From assembly GCF_019655855.1 (NCBI RefSeq), contig NZ_BPFX01000002.1, forward strand, positions 124,001 to 188,000: 64,000 bases of DNA. The letters are read 5' to 3'. Made by a program: the position numbers and the translations under genes. Within the stretch, counting starts at the first letter, position 1; every line of letters starts with the position of its first letter. The notes under the pieces were generated by a model that saw only the letters and a list, made by a program, of their open reading frames with translations, was not told where the DNA came from and made no database searches. The DNA comes from Pseudomonas paralcaligenes (GTDB taxonomy: Bacteria; Pseudomonadota; Gammaproteobacteria; Pseudomonadales; Pseudomonadaceae). Below are positions 12,236 to 20,589 of the stretch, in pieces.

Positions 12236-12267
12236 TGTTCGGGAGTCTATGTTTGATAAAACGAACA
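12236..12267. promoter_or_regulatory. Inverted repeat TGTTCG-N20-CGAACA in the cupin-kauB intergenic region
   Basis: Perfect 6-bp arms (12236-12241 and 12262-12267) flank AT-rich sequence just upstream of the cupin gene. The spacing is longer than usual for a dimeric operator, so it may be chance. Confidence 0.25.
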
Positions 12268-12291
12268 TTGCAAGGCGGGGCGCGGCCATCT

Positions 12292-12308
12292 GTCAAAAAT
12301 ATTGAAAA
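12292..12308 (+). promoter_or_regulatory. AT-rich motif GTCAAAAATATTGAAAA upstream of kauB
   Basis: This 17-base AT-rich element, in otherwise GC-rich surroundings, agrees at 13 of 17 positions with 41441-41457 upstream of the gamma-glutamyl-GABA hydrolase gene. It is a candidate operator for a polyamine regulator such as PauR, by inference. Confidence 0.4.
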
Positions 12309-12422
12309 GGTTGGGCGCTCTGGTTTAGTGTTGCCTGCACGATGGCCGGCAATCGGCCTGGCAGAATAATTGACAGTGCGTGTTGTCGATTTGCGACACG
12401 CTTCCACTCGAGGAATCCTTGC

Positions 12423-13916
12423 ATGACCACCCTGACCCGTGCCGATTGGGAACAGCGCGCCAAGAACCTGAAGATCGAAGGCCGGGCCTTCGTCCAGGGC
12501 GAATACACCGATGCGGTGGCCGGCGCGACCTTCGAGTGCATCAGCCCGGTCGACGGCCGCCTGCTCGGCCTGGTGGCCAGCTGCGACGCCGCCGACGCCG
12601 ATGTGGCGGTGAGCCGCGCCCGCGCCGCCTTCGAGTCCGGCGCCTGGTCGCGCCTGGCGCCGGTCAAGCGCAAGGAGATCATGATCCGCTTCGCCGACCT
12701 GATCGACGCCCACGCCGAGGAACTGGCCCTGCTGGAAACCCTGGACATGGGCAAGCCGATCGGCGACTCGCTGAGCGTCGACGTGCCGGCCGCGTCCCGC
12801 GCCCTGCGCTGGAGCGGCGAGGCGATCGACAAGATCTACGACGAGGTGGCCGCCACCGCCCATGACGAGCTTGGTCTTGTGACGCGCGAGCCGGTCGGCG
12901 TGGTCGCCGCCATCGTGCCGTGGAACTTCCCCCTGCTGATGACCTGCTGGAAGCTCGGCCCGGCCCTGGCCACCGGCAACTCGGTGGTCCTCAAGCCGTC
13001 CGAGAAGTCGCCGCTGACCGGCATCCGCATCGCCCAGCTGGCCATCGAAGCCGGTATCCCGGCCGGTGTGTTCAACGTGCTGCCGGGCTTCGGCCACACC
13101 GTGGGCAAGGCGCTGGCCCTGCACATGGACGTCGACACCCTGGTGTTTACCGGCTCCACCAAGATCGCCAAGCAACTGATGGTCTACGCCGGCGAGTCGA
13201 ACATGAAGCGCGTCTGGCTGGAGGCCGGTGGCAAGAGCCCGAACATCGTGTTCGCCGACGCCCCGGACCTCGAGGCCGCCGTCCAGGCCGCCGCCAGTGC
13301 CATCGCCTTCAACCAGGGCGAGGTCTGCACCGCCGGCTCGCGCCTGCTGGTGGAGAACTCGATCAAGGACAGGTTCGTGCCCATGGTGGTCGAGGCGATC
13401 AAGACCTGGAAGCCGGGCAACCCGCTGGACCCGGCCACCAACGTCGGCGCGCTGGTCGACACCACCCAGATGAACAACGTGCTGAGCTACATCCAGGCCG
13501 GCCACGACGACGGCGCCAAACTGGTGGCCGGCGGCAAGCGGGTGCTGGAAGAAACCGGCGGCACTTACGTCGAGCCGACCGTGTTCGACGGCGTGACCAA
13601 CGCCATGCGCATCGCCAAGGAAGAAATCTTCGGCCCGGTGCTGTCGGTGATCGGCTTCGATAGCCAGGAAGAGGCCGTGGCCATCGCCAACGACACCATC
13701 TACGGCCTGGCCGCCGCGGTGTGGACCAGCAACTTGTCGCGCGCCCACCTGGTCGGCAAGGCCCTGCGTGCCGGCAGCGTGTGGATCAACCAGTACGACG
13801 GCGGCGACATGACCGCGCCGTTCGGCGGCTTCAAGCAGTCCGGCAACGGCCGCGACAAGTCGCTGCACGCCTTCGACAAGTACACCGAGCTGAAGTCCAC
13901 CTGGATCAAGCTGTAA
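12423..13916 (+). CDS. kauB: Aldehyde dehydrogenase KauB (gamma-glutamyl-aminobutyraldehyde/4-guanidinobutyraldehyde type)
   Basis: KauB oxidises aldehydes formed during putrescine, cadaverine and agmatine breakdown, using NAD(P)+. At 497 residues it matches P. aeruginosa KauB in length and N terminus (MTTLTRADWEQRAKNLKIEG). The active-site Glu lies in LEAGGKSPNIVF and the catalytic Cys in NQGEVCTAGSRLLV. The conserved end GGFKQSGNGRDKSLHAFDKYTEL is also present. The ATG at 12423 follows GAGGAA. It is divergent from a cupin gene and upstream of an MFS gene; a PauB-like oxidase that would feed it is encoded about 5 kb downstream. The gabT that accompanies kauB in P. aeruginosa is absent here. 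Confidence 0.93.
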   Translation: MTTLTRADWEQRAKNLKIEGRAFVQGEYTDAVAGATFECISPVDGRLLGLVASCDAADADVAVSRARAAFESGAWSRLAPVKRKEIMIRFADLIDAHAEELALLETLDMGKPIGDSLSVDVPAASRALRWSGEAIDKIYDEVAATAHDELGLVTREPVGVVAAIVPWNFPLLMTCWKLGPALATGNSVVLKPSEKSPLTGIRIAQLAIEAGIPAGVFNVLPGFGHTVGKALALHMDVDTLVFTGSTKIAKQLMVYAGESNMKRVWLEAGGKSPNIVFADAPDLEAAVQAAASAIAFNQGEVCTAGSRLLVENSIKDRFVPMVVEAIKTWKPGNPLDPATNVGALVDTTQMNNVLSYIQAGHDDGAKLVAGGKRVLEETGGTYVEPTVFDGVTNAMRIAKEEIFGPVLSVIGFDSQEEAVAIANDTIYGLAAAVWTSNLSRAHLVGKALRAGSVWINQYDGGDMTAPFGGFKQSGNGRDKSLHAFDKYTELKSTWIKL

Positions 13917-13986
13917 CACTGCACGCGGGCGGCCGCGAGCCGCCCGGAGGTCCGCCCTACGGGGCCGGCTCCCTGGAGCCATACCT

Positions 13987-14016
13987 GCGGCCGGGTTTCT
14001 CACGAAACCCGGCCGC
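13987..14016 (+). terminator. Strong hairpin after kauB
   Basis: GCGGCCGGGTTTC and GAAACCCGGCCGC form a perfect 13-bp stem with a 4-base loop, between kauB and the MFS gene. There is no U-tract, so it may act as an mRNA-stabilising or rho-assisted end. Confidence 0.55.
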
Positions 14017-14041
14017 GTTGCATTGAGAGGACGGAAAGACC

Positions 14042-15181
14042 ATGCGTTGGGGAACCTACTTCGCGGTGTGCGCCGCGGTGATCAGCATCGGCCTTGCCCT
14101 GGGCGTGACCATGCCGCTGGTCTCGCTGCGCCTGGAGGGCTGGGGTCACGGCAACTTCGCCATCGGCGTGATGGCGGCCACCCCGGCGATCGGCGTGCTG
14201 CTCGGCTCGCTGATCGCCGGGCGCCTGGCCGGGCGCCTCGGCACCACCCTGGTGATGCAGTTGTGCCTGCTGCTCGGGGCGGTGTCCGTGGCGCTGCTGG
14301 CGCTGGTCCAGCACTACCCGGTGTGGCTGGGGCTGCGCCTGTTCCTCGGCGTGGCGCTGACGGTGGTGTTCATCCTCGGCGAGAGCTGGATCAACCAGCT
14401 GGCGGTGGAGCAGTGGCGCGGCCGCCTGGTGGCGCTGTACGGCACCGGCTACGCGCTCAGCCAGCTCGCCGGACCGCTGCTGCTGACCCTGCTCGGCACC
14501 AGCACCGATCTGGGCTTCTGGACCGGCACCGGGCTGCTGGTGTTCGGCTCGCTGGCGCTGCTCGGCCGCAGCGGCGCGCCGCGGGTCGACGCGCACAGCG
14601 CCTCCGGGCGCGGCCTGTTCGACTTCTGCCGGCGCATGCCGACCATCGCCTGGGCGGTCGGCCTGTTCGCCGCCTTCGAGGCGATGATGCTGACCCTGCT
14701 GCCGGTCTACGGCCTGCACCAGGGCTTCACCCAGGAGGTCGCGCTGATGATGGCCAGCGTGGTGGTGGTGGGCGACGCCGCGCTGCAGCTGCCGATCGGC
14801 TGGCTCGCCGACCGGGTGCCGCGCAACGCGCTGTTCCGCCTGTGCGGCGTGGTCCTGCTGCTGTCCAGCCTGGGCGTGCCGCTGCTGCTGCACACGCCGC
14901 TGATCTGGCCGCTGTGGGTACTGTTCGGTGCCAGCGCCGGCGGGCTGTTCACCCTGTCGCTGATCCTCATCGGCGAGCGCTTCCGCGACGACGAGCTGGT
15001 CCGTGCCAACGCTCACGTCGCTCAGCTGTGGGGCATTGGCTGCCTGCTCGGCCCGCTGCTGACCGGCGCCGCCAGCCAATGGCTCAGCGGTCATGCGCTG
15101 CCGATGATGATGGCGCTGGGCGCCGCCGGTTTCGTCTGGCTGGCCTGGCGCGACAAGGGCGAGGCGGTGCCTGCCCGGTAG
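14042..15181 (+). CDS. MFS transporter (YcaD-like)
   Basis: This 379-residue, 12-helix major facilitator protein shows a YcaD-type layout: an N-terminal six-helix half with GVLLGSLIAGRLAGRLG (loop 2-3 motif) and a C-terminal half with PIGWLADRVPRNALFRLCG. LFLGVALTVVFILGESWIN is characteristic of this group. The substrate is unknown. AGAGGAC precedes the ATG. In P. aeruginosa an MFS gene also follows kauB, but no functional link is established. Confidence 0.85.
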   Translation: MRWGTYFAVCAAVISIGLALGVTMPLVSLRLEGWGHGNFAIGVMAATPAIGVLLGSLIAGRLAGRLGTTLVMQLCLLLGAVSVALLALVQHYPVWLGLRLFLGVALTVVFILGESWINQLAVEQWRGRLVALYGTGYALSQLAGPLLLTLLGTSTDLGFWTGTGLLVFGSLALLGRSGAPRVDAHSASGRGLFDFCRRMPTIAWAVGLFAAFEAMMLTLLPVYGLHQGFTQEVALMMASVVVVGDAALQLPIGWLADRVPRNALFRLCGVVLLLSSLGVPLLLHTPLIWPLWVLFGASAGGLFTLSLILIGERFRDDELVRANAHVAQLWGIGCLLGPLLTGAASQWLSGHALPMMMALGAAGFVWLAWRDKGEAVPAR

Positions 15182-15245
15182 GGAGCATCGGCGGAGCGCG
15201 CAGCCTGGGCGGCCCCGCGCACCCTACGGGAGGGCGGGTGCGGGC

Positions 15246-16793
15246 CTAGAGCATGCGCTCCAGCCCGATCAGCTCGGCGAACCAGGCGTTGAAGCGGCGC
15301 CAGGTGCTGCCGGGCTCCTCGGCCAGTTCGCGCTTGCGGCCGTTGTCCTCGGTCAGCCAGACCACCCGCTCGTCGCGCAGGCGTACCTCGTAGCTGAGCG
15401 AGGGCTGCATGCCTTCCAGCGCCAGGCGGCGCACGTGGCCGCTCAGTTCGACGCTGTCCACCAGCACGCCGACCTCGGTGTTCCACAGCAGCGAGCGCGG
15501 GTCGAAGTTGAGCGAGCCGACGAAACTGTAGCGGCCGTCCATGACGATCGCCTTGCTGTGCAGGCTGGAGGCGGAGGCGCCGCTGAAGCTATAGGGCCCG
15601 CTGCCGCCGGCGCCGTTGTCGCCCGGCTGGCGGCGCAGCTCGAACAGGCGCACGCCGTGCTCCAGCAGCTCGCGCCGGTAGGGCGCATAGCCGCCGTGCA
15701 CGGCGGGCACGTCGGTGGCTTCCAGGGAATTGGTCAGCAGGCGGATGTTCACCCCGGCGTCGGCGTGGCCGGTGAGGTAGCGCATGCCTTCCTCGGCCGG
15801 CACGAAGTAGGCGGAGACCAGGATCAGTTCCCGCTCGATACCCGACAGCCGCGGCTCCAGCTGGGTGGCGAGCAGCAGCTGCGGGTCCGGCTCGCCGTCG
15901 GCCAGTACCTTGGCCGGGGCGTCCCACAGCGCCTGGCCCGGCGCCCAGATCAGTTCGTCCAGCCAGTGCTGCAGGCGCGGTTCCTGCCGGTAGGTGTGCA
16001 GGCGCTGATACAGCTCCTGCTGTTCCACCTTGGCCTTGTCCAAGTAGCGGTGCAGGCCCTGGCGGGCCTTGGCCAGGTCGCGCTGGTCCGGCGCCCAAAG
16101 CAGGAACTGCTGGATCGGCTTGCTCAGCGCGCTGTTCCAGTACTGGTCGAAGCTGTGCGCCAGCTGCTCGGCCACCGGGCCGACGGCCAGCAGGTCGATG
16201 TCGGTGAAGTTGCGGCTGGGTTCGGCATCGAAGTATTCGTCGCCGAGGTTGCGCCCGCCGACGATGGCCGCGCTGCCGTCGGCCAGCCACAGCTTGTTGT
16301 GCATGCGCCGGTGCTGCTGGCCGAGGTTCAGCGCGCGGCCGAGCACGCGGGTGACGCCGGTGGAGCGGCCCAGGTGCAGCGGGTTGAACACCCGCACCTG
16401 GATGTTGGGATGGGCGGCGAGCAGGGCGATCTCGTAGTCGCGGCCGTCGCTGCTGGTGTCGTCCAGCAGCAGGCGCACGCGCACACCCCGGTCGGCGGCG
16501 CCCAGCACCTCGTCGATCAGCGAGCGGGTGCTGAGGCCGTCATGCACGATGTAGTACTGCAGGTCGAGGCTGCCGCGCGCCGCGCGCACCAGCTCGGCGC
16601 GGGCGGCGAAGGCCTCGTCGCTGGCCGGCAGCAGACGGAAGCCGGACTGCCCCTGGTGGCGGGCCGCGAGGTCGTGCAGCTGGCGGCCGAACGAGGATTC
16701 GGCGGGCGGCAGGGTCTGGCTCGGCTGGATGGCGGGCGGCGCGGCGCAGGCGGCGAGCAGCGCCAGCAGGCAGATCAGCAGGGGGCGGTGCAC
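15246..16793 (-). CDS. Phospholipase D-like lipoprotein
   Basis: This 515-residue protein carries two HKD motifs: HNKLWLADGSAAIVGGRNLGDEY and HSKAIVMDGRYSFVGSLNFDP. These are the signature of the PLD superfamily (cardiolipin synthase-like or phosphodiesterase). The GTG start at 16793 opens a lipoprotein signal, LLICLLALLAAC, with the lipobox Cys near residue 16. The protein is therefore probably anchored in the outer membrane facing the periplasm. The GTG has GGAG upstream. It lies downstream of the MocR gene on the same strand (74-base gap). The substrate is unknown; phospholipid remodelling is an inference from the family. Confidence 0.88.
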   Translation of the reverse strand: MHRPLLICLLALLAACAAPPAIQPSQTLPPAESSFGRQLHDLAARHQGQSGFRLLPASDEAFAARAELVRAARGSLDLQYYIVHDGLSTRSLIDEVLGAADRGVRVRLLLDDTSSDGRDYEIALLAAHPNIQVRVFNPLHLGRSTGVTRVLGRALNLGQQHRRMHNKLWLADGSAAIVGGRNLGDEYFDAEPSRNFTDIDLLAVGPVAEQLAHSFDQYWNSALSKPIQQFLLWAPDQRDLAKARQGLHRYLDKAKVEQQELYQRLHTYRQEPRLQHWLDELIWAPGQALWDAPAKVLADGEPDPQLLLATQLEPRLSGIERELILVSAYFVPAEEGMRYLTGHADAGVNIRLLTNSLEATDVPAVHGGYAPYRRELLEHGVRLFELRRQPGDNGAGGSGPYSFSGASASSLHSKAIVMDGRYSFVGSLNFDPRSLLWNTEVGVLVDSVELSGHVRRLALEGMQPSLSYEVRLRDERVVWLTEDNGRKRELAEEPGSTWRRFNAWFAELIGLERML

Positions 16794-16867
16794 GACGATC
16801 TCCGGTCTTCGCGTCCTCTTGCTACGACGATGCCGTCCCGCCAAAGATTCCACCAATCGCACGTCGC

Positions 16868-18286
16868 TCAACGGCCTTCCAGCAGCCGTGCCGCGGTCTC
16901 GCCGACCAGGCGCACGGCGGCCTCCACCTCGGCGTCCGGCCGGGCCGCGTAGTTCATGCGCAGGCAGTTGCGGTACTTGCCCGCCGCGGAAAAGATGCTG
17001 CCCGGCGCGATCTGCACGCCTTGCGGCAGCAGCTCGCGGTTCAGGCGCTGGCTGTCGAAGCCCTCGGGCAGTTCCACCCAGATCATGAAGCTGCCCTGGG
17101 GCTGGCTGACCTTGGTGCCCGCCGGGAAGTAGCGGCGGATCCACTCCTGCATCTGGTCGCGGCTGTGCTGGTACTGGGCGCGCATGCGGCGCACGTGGGG
17201 CTCGAAGTGGCCGTCGCGGATGAATTCGGCCAGCGCCAGTTGCGGCAGCTGCGCGGTGGAGCCGGTACCCATGTACTTCATGTGCAGCACCCGGTCGAGG
17301 TAGCGGCCGGGGGCGATCCAGCCGATGCGCAGGCCCGGCGCCAGGGTCTTGGAGAAGGAGCTGCAGAGCAGCACGCGGCCGTCCTCGTCGAACGACTTGA
17401 TGGTGCGCGGCCGCGGGTAGCGGTAGGCCAGGTCGCCGTACACGTCGTCCTCGATGATCGCCACGTCGTAGCGCTGGGCCAGGGTCAGCAGGGCGCGCTT
17501 GCTGGCCTCCGGCATGATGTAGCCGAGCGGGTTGTTGCAGGTCGGGGTGAGCTGGATGACCTTGATCGGCCATTGCTCCAGCGCCAGTTCCAGGGCTTCC
17601 AGGCTGATCCCGGTGAGCGGGTCGCTGGGCAGCTCCAGGGCCTTCATGCCGAAGCCCTTGAGCGCTTGCATCACGCCGTGGAAGCTCGGCGAGTCCACCG
17701 CGACGATGTCGCCGGGCTCGCAGATCGCGCGTAGCGCGGCGGACAGCGCCTCGTGGCAGCCGGTGGTGATGACGATGTCCTCGGCGGGGATGCGGCAGCC
17801 GGAGTCGAGCAGCAGGCGCGAGACCTGCTCGCGCAGGCCGATGTCGCCGTAGATATTGCCGTAGGTCAGGCCGTTGAGGTCCTGGCGCCGGCTCAGGCGT
17901 GACAGCGAGCGCAGCAGGGGCCTGAGGGTCGGCTGGCTGATGTCCGGGCGGCCGCGGCCGAGCTGCAGCACGGACTCGTTCGGCGAGTTCGCCACCTGCG
18001 CCAGCACCTGGTCCCACTGGGACACCTCCACCGGCCGCTGGGCGGTGCGGCTGACCTGGGGCAGCTCGGCGACCGGCCGCGCGCTCGGCACGTAGTAGCC
18101 GGACTTCGGCTGCGGCCGGGCCAGGCCGCGGTCCTCCAGCTCGCGGTAGGCCTGCTGCACGGTGCTCAGGCTCACGCCGTGCTCCTGGCTCAGCGCGCGC
18201 ACCGAGGGCAGGCGGTCGCCGGGGCGGTATAGGCCCTGCTCGATGCGGGTGCCGAGCAGGTTGGCCAGGTTGAGGTAGAGCGTCAT
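16868..18286 (-). CDS. MocR family regulator (GntR helix-turn-helix fused to PLP aminotransferase-like domain)
   Basis: This 472-residue fusion has an N-terminal GntR winged helix (about residues 1-75; GLYRPGDRLPSVRALSQ and SLSTVQQAYRELEDRGL). It continues as a class I aminotransferase-like effector domain with the PLP Lys in SSFSKTLAPGLRIGW and the motifs IVITTGCHEAL and CNNPLGYIM. MocR proteins sense amino-group compounds and usually control a neighbouring gene. The ATG at 18286 has GAGG upstream; a more upstream start (18343) would run through a candidate operator. It is divergent from the DUF1127 gene, with repeated ATCTGTATC sites in the shared region. Confidence 0.92.
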   Translation of the reverse strand: MTLYLNLANLLGTRIEQGLYRPGDRLPSVRALSQEHGVSLSTVQQAYRELEDRGLARPQPKSGYYVPSARPVAELPQVSRTAQRPVEVSQWDQVLAQVANSPNESVLQLGRGRPDISQPTLRPLLRSLSRLSRRQDLNGLTYGNIYGDIGLREQVSRLLLDSGCRIPAEDIVITTGCHEALSAALRAICEPGDIVAVDSPSFHGVMQALKGFGMKALELPSDPLTGISLEALELALEQWPIKVIQLTPTCNNPLGYIMPEASKRALLTLAQRYDVAIIEDDVYGDLAYRYPRPRTIKSFDEDGRVLLCSSFSKTLAPGLRIGWIAPGRYLDRVLHMKYMGTGSTAQLPQLALAEFIRDGHFEPHVRRMRAQYQHSRDQMQEWIRRYFPAGTKVSQPQGSFMIWVELPEGFDSQRLNRELLPQGVQIAPGSIFSAAGKYRNCLRMNYAARPDAEVEAAVRLVGETAARLLEGR

Positions 18287-18316
18287 GACAGATGCCTCGG
18301 CGAATGTGCTGCGAGC

Positions 18317-18401
18317 GATACAGATGGGCTCAGAATAAGCCATTCAGCCGCGCGGTCGAGCCTTCTGTATGGATTTAATAGATCATTTTTGAATCTGTAT
18401 C
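18317..18401. promoter_or_regulatory. Candidate MocR operators: three ATCTGTATC-type sites
   Basis: GATACAGAT (18317-18325), TTCTGTATG (18364-18371 region) and ATCTGTATC (18393-18401) lie in the 175-base divergent region. The first and last are perfect inverses of each other; the last two are direct repeats 29 bases apart. On the minus strand TCGACC-N16-TATTCT, with the -10 at 18332-18337, could be the mocR promoter, placing the first site just downstream of it. Confidence 0.5.
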
Positions 18402-18461
18402 GTCCGTCCGCGCGCCGCCATCATGGTTGCCCAAGGGAGAAGCCTGGATGGAGGGCTGACC

Positions 18462-18692
18462 ATGCGCGAATTCGCTGATCTGTACGGGGCGCTGCCGGAG
18501 CGCCGGAAGGCCGGCGAGCGATTCTCGCCGAAGGGCCTGGCGCTGCGCTGGCAGCGGCTGCTGCGGCGCATCAGGACCCGGCGCGCGCTGCAGAACCTGG
18601 ACGCCAGGCTGCTGGCGGACGTGGGCCTGAGCGCCGAGCAGGCGCGGGCCGAGGCTTCCCGCTCGCTCTGGCAGCTGCTGCGGGAAGCCTGA
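18462..18692 (+). CDS. DUF1127 small protein
   Basis: This 76-residue basic protein ends in a DUF1127 (YjiS-like) segment: RRIRTRRALQNLDARLLADVGLS. DUF1127 proteins are short Arg-rich proteins; some bind RNA and affect phosphate or carbon metabolism in alpha-proteobacteria. The role here is unknown. The ATG at 18462 has GGAGGG upstream. Its position opposite the MocR gene makes it the likely target of that regulator. Confidence 0.82.
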   Translation: MREFADLYGALPERRKAGERFSPKGLALRWQRLLRRIRTRRALQNLDARLLADVGLSAEQARAEASRSLWQLLREA

Positions 18693-18701
18693 GCGGCGGC
18701 C

Positions 18702-20024
18702 TCAGACCAGGCCGACCGCTTCCTTGAGCCGGTACCAGGCCATGCCCAGGGCCAGCAACGGCGAGCGCAGGTGGCGGCCGCCGGGGAAGGTCATGTGCGG
18801 CACCTTGTCGAACAGGTCGAAGCCGCTGCCCTGCTGGCCGGCGATGGCCTCGGCCAGCAGCTTGCCTGCCAGGTGGGTGGCGTTGACCCCGTGCCCGGCG
18901 TAGGCCTGGGCGTGGTAGACGTTGGGGTGCTCCCGCAGGCGGCCGATCTGCGGCAGGCGGTTGGCGCCGATGCCGATCATCCCGCCCCACTGGAAGTCGA
19001 TGCGCACGTCCTCCAGGCCGGGGAACACCTGCAGCATCTTCGGCCGCATGTAGGCGGCGATGTCCGCCGGGTCACGCCCCGAGTAGTGGCAGGCACCGCC
19101 GAACAGCAGGCGGTGGTCGGCCGAGAGGCGGTAGTAGTCGAGGGCCACGCGCTGGTCGCACAGCGCCATGTTGCGCGGGATCAGCGCGCGGGCGCGTTCC
19201 TCGCCCAGCGGCTCGGTGGCGATCACGTAGCTGCCGGCGGGCAGCACCTTGCCGCCGAGGGTCGGGTCCAGGCCATTGAGGTAGGCGTTGCAGGCCAGCA
19301 CCAGGGTCTTGGCGCGCACGCTGCCACGGGCGGTGTGCACCTTCACCTCGCTGCCATGGTCGATGCGGGTCACCGGCGAGTGCTCGAACAGCTGCACACC
19401 GAGCGATGCGGCGGCGGCGGCCTCGCCCAGCGCCAGGTTGAGCGGGTGCAGGTGGCCGGAGCCCATGTCGATCAGGCCTCCGCAGTAGCGGTCGGAGCCC
19501 ACCACCTCGTGCATCTGTTCCGGGCGCAGCAGGCGCAGCTCGTGCCGGTAGCCGAGGCTTTCCAGCTCGGCCTTGTCCTCGGCGAAGCCTTGCAGGTGCG
19601 CGGGCTTGTTGGCCAGGTCGCAGTAGCCCCAGGTCAGGTCGCAGTCGATGGCGAACTCCTCGACCCGCTGGCGGACGATCTCCACCGCTTCCAGGCCCAT
19701 CAGCTTGATGGCGCGCACGCCGTCCTGGCCGATCACCGGCTCGAACTGCTCGACGCCGTGGCCGACGCCGCGGATCAGCTGGCCGCCGTTGCGGCCGCTG
19801 GCGCCCCAGCCGACTTGGTGGGCCTCCAGCAGCGCCACCGAGAAACCCTTGCGGGCCAGTTCGATGGCGGTGTTCAGCCCGGAGAAGCCGCCGCCCACGA
19901 TGCACACGTCCGCCACCTGCTCGCCGGCCAGGGGCGGGTACGCCAGCTGGCGGTTGACCGTGGCGGCGTAGTAGGACGCGGCGTGCTGGTCGCTGTGGAC
20001 GGGCGGGTTGAGCCGGGCGGTCAT
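18702..20024 (-). CDS. pauB4: FAD-dependent oxidoreductase, gamma-glutamyl-polyamine oxidase type (PauB/PuuB-like)
   Basis: This 440-residue DAO-family flavoprotein has the dinucleotide fold VCIVGGGFSGLNTAIELARKG and the family motif GWGASGRNGGQLIRGVGHG. PuuB/PauB enzymes oxidise gamma-glutamyl-polyamines to aldehydes, which KauB-type dehydrogenases then oxidise. In P. aeruginosa a homologue (PauB4, recalled as PA5309) lies near kauB, as here. The symbol rests on that synteny and could be wrong among PauB paralogues. The start at 20024 (MTARLNPPVHSDQHA) matches the family. An AT-rich stretch, GTTAAAATTTGAC (20049-20061), lies 25 bases upstream. Confidence 0.82.
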   Translation of the reverse strand: MTARLNPPVHSDQHAASYYAATVNRQLAYPPLAGEQVADVCIVGGGFSGLNTAIELARKGFSVALLEAHQVGWGASGRNGGQLIRGVGHGVEQFEPVIGQDGVRAIKLMGLEAVEIVRQRVEEFAIDCDLTWGYCDLANKPAHLQGFAEDKAELESLGYRHELRLLRPEQMHEVVGSDRYCGGLIDMGSGHLHPLNLALGEAAAAASLGVQLFEHSPVTRIDHGSEVKVHTARGSVRAKTLVLACNAYLNGLDPTLGGKVLPAGSYVIATEPLGEERARALIPRNMALCDQRVALDYYRLSADHRLLFGGACHYSGRDPADIAAYMRPKMLQVFPGLEDVRIDFQWGGMIGIGANRLPQIGRLREHPNVYHAQAYAGHGVNATHLAGKLLAEAIAGQQGSGFDLFDKVPHMTFPGGRHLRSPLLALGMAWYRLKEAVGLV

Positions 20025-20181
20025 GTGCGAAATCCTGATTGATGTGTTGTTAAAATTTGACGCAGGATAAGCGCGGTCCTTGCCGCTAGCCAAGAGGGGC
20101 GGATACTTTTTCCCGCAACGGGCGGCGAGCGGGCATCATGCGCCGCCGAAACCCTTCCTCCCATCCGCTTCCGGAACGCCC

Positions 20182-20535
20182 ATGAGCTGCACCGACCGCA
20201 AGATCGACCACCTGCGCCGGCAGATCCCGCGCTTCGATTGCGTGCCTGGCTGCCACGACTGCTGCGGCCCGGTGACGGCCTCGTCGGAGGAAATGGCGCG
20301 CCTGCCGGTGAAGAGCGACGCCGAGCACGACGCCGCGCTGGCCGCGTTCGACTGTGTGCACCTCGGCCCGCAGGGCTGCACGGTGTACGACCAGCGCCCG
20401 CTGATCTGCCGCCTGTTCGGCACCACCCCGCGCCTGCCGTGCCCGCGCGGGCGGGGGCCGGAGACGCCGATCGAGCCGGCCGTCGAGCGCCAGGTGCACC
20501 GATTGATCGCCAGCACGCGGCAGGTGCTGGTCTAG
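20182..20535 (+). CDS. YkgJ-type cysteine-cluster protein
   Basis: This 117-residue protein has the CxxC(x)CC cluster CVPGCHDCCG near the N terminus, followed by C-V-H-L, C-T-V-Y, C-R-L-F and C-P-R. This is the spacing of the YkgJ/CxxCxxCC (UPF0153) family, presumed to bind zinc or an iron-sulfur cluster. The function is unknown. The ATG at 20182 is preferred over upstream frames that lack the family sequence. Its stop is only 54 bases from the ECF sigma start, but an independent promoter with a Fur-like box separates them. Confidence 0.8.
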   Translation: MSCTDRKIDHLRRQIPRFDCVPGCHDCCGPVTASSEEMARLPVKSDAEHDAALAAFDCVHLGPQGCTVYDQRPLICRLFGTTPRLPCPRGRGPETPIEPAVERQVHRLIASTRQVLV

Positions 20536-20549
20536 CCCGGGTTCGTGGA

Positions 20550-20568
20550 TATAATGAGACTCACTTTC
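20550..20568 (+). promoter_or_regulatory. -10 hexamer TATAAT overlapped by a Fur-box-like sequence
   Basis: TATAAT (20550-20555) is a consensus -10 with no clear -35. ATAATGAGACTCACTTTC (20551-20568) matches 14 of 18 positions of the Fur consensus ATAATGATAATCATTATC. It lies 22 bases before the ECF sigma gene, so iron-dependent repression of the cassette is likely. Confidence 0.65.
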
Positions 20569-20589
20569 AAGTAGTCCGCAGCCGTCCCG

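Noticed and set aside
12340..12422. Sigma-54 promoter before kauB (TGGC...TTG-like)
   Set aside because: The GG and GC dinucleotides do not have correct spacing for a -24/-12 element.
12204..14003. 599-codon minus-strand frame opposite kauB
   Set aside because: It is the antisense shadow of kauB, whose catalytic motifs are intact on the plus strand.
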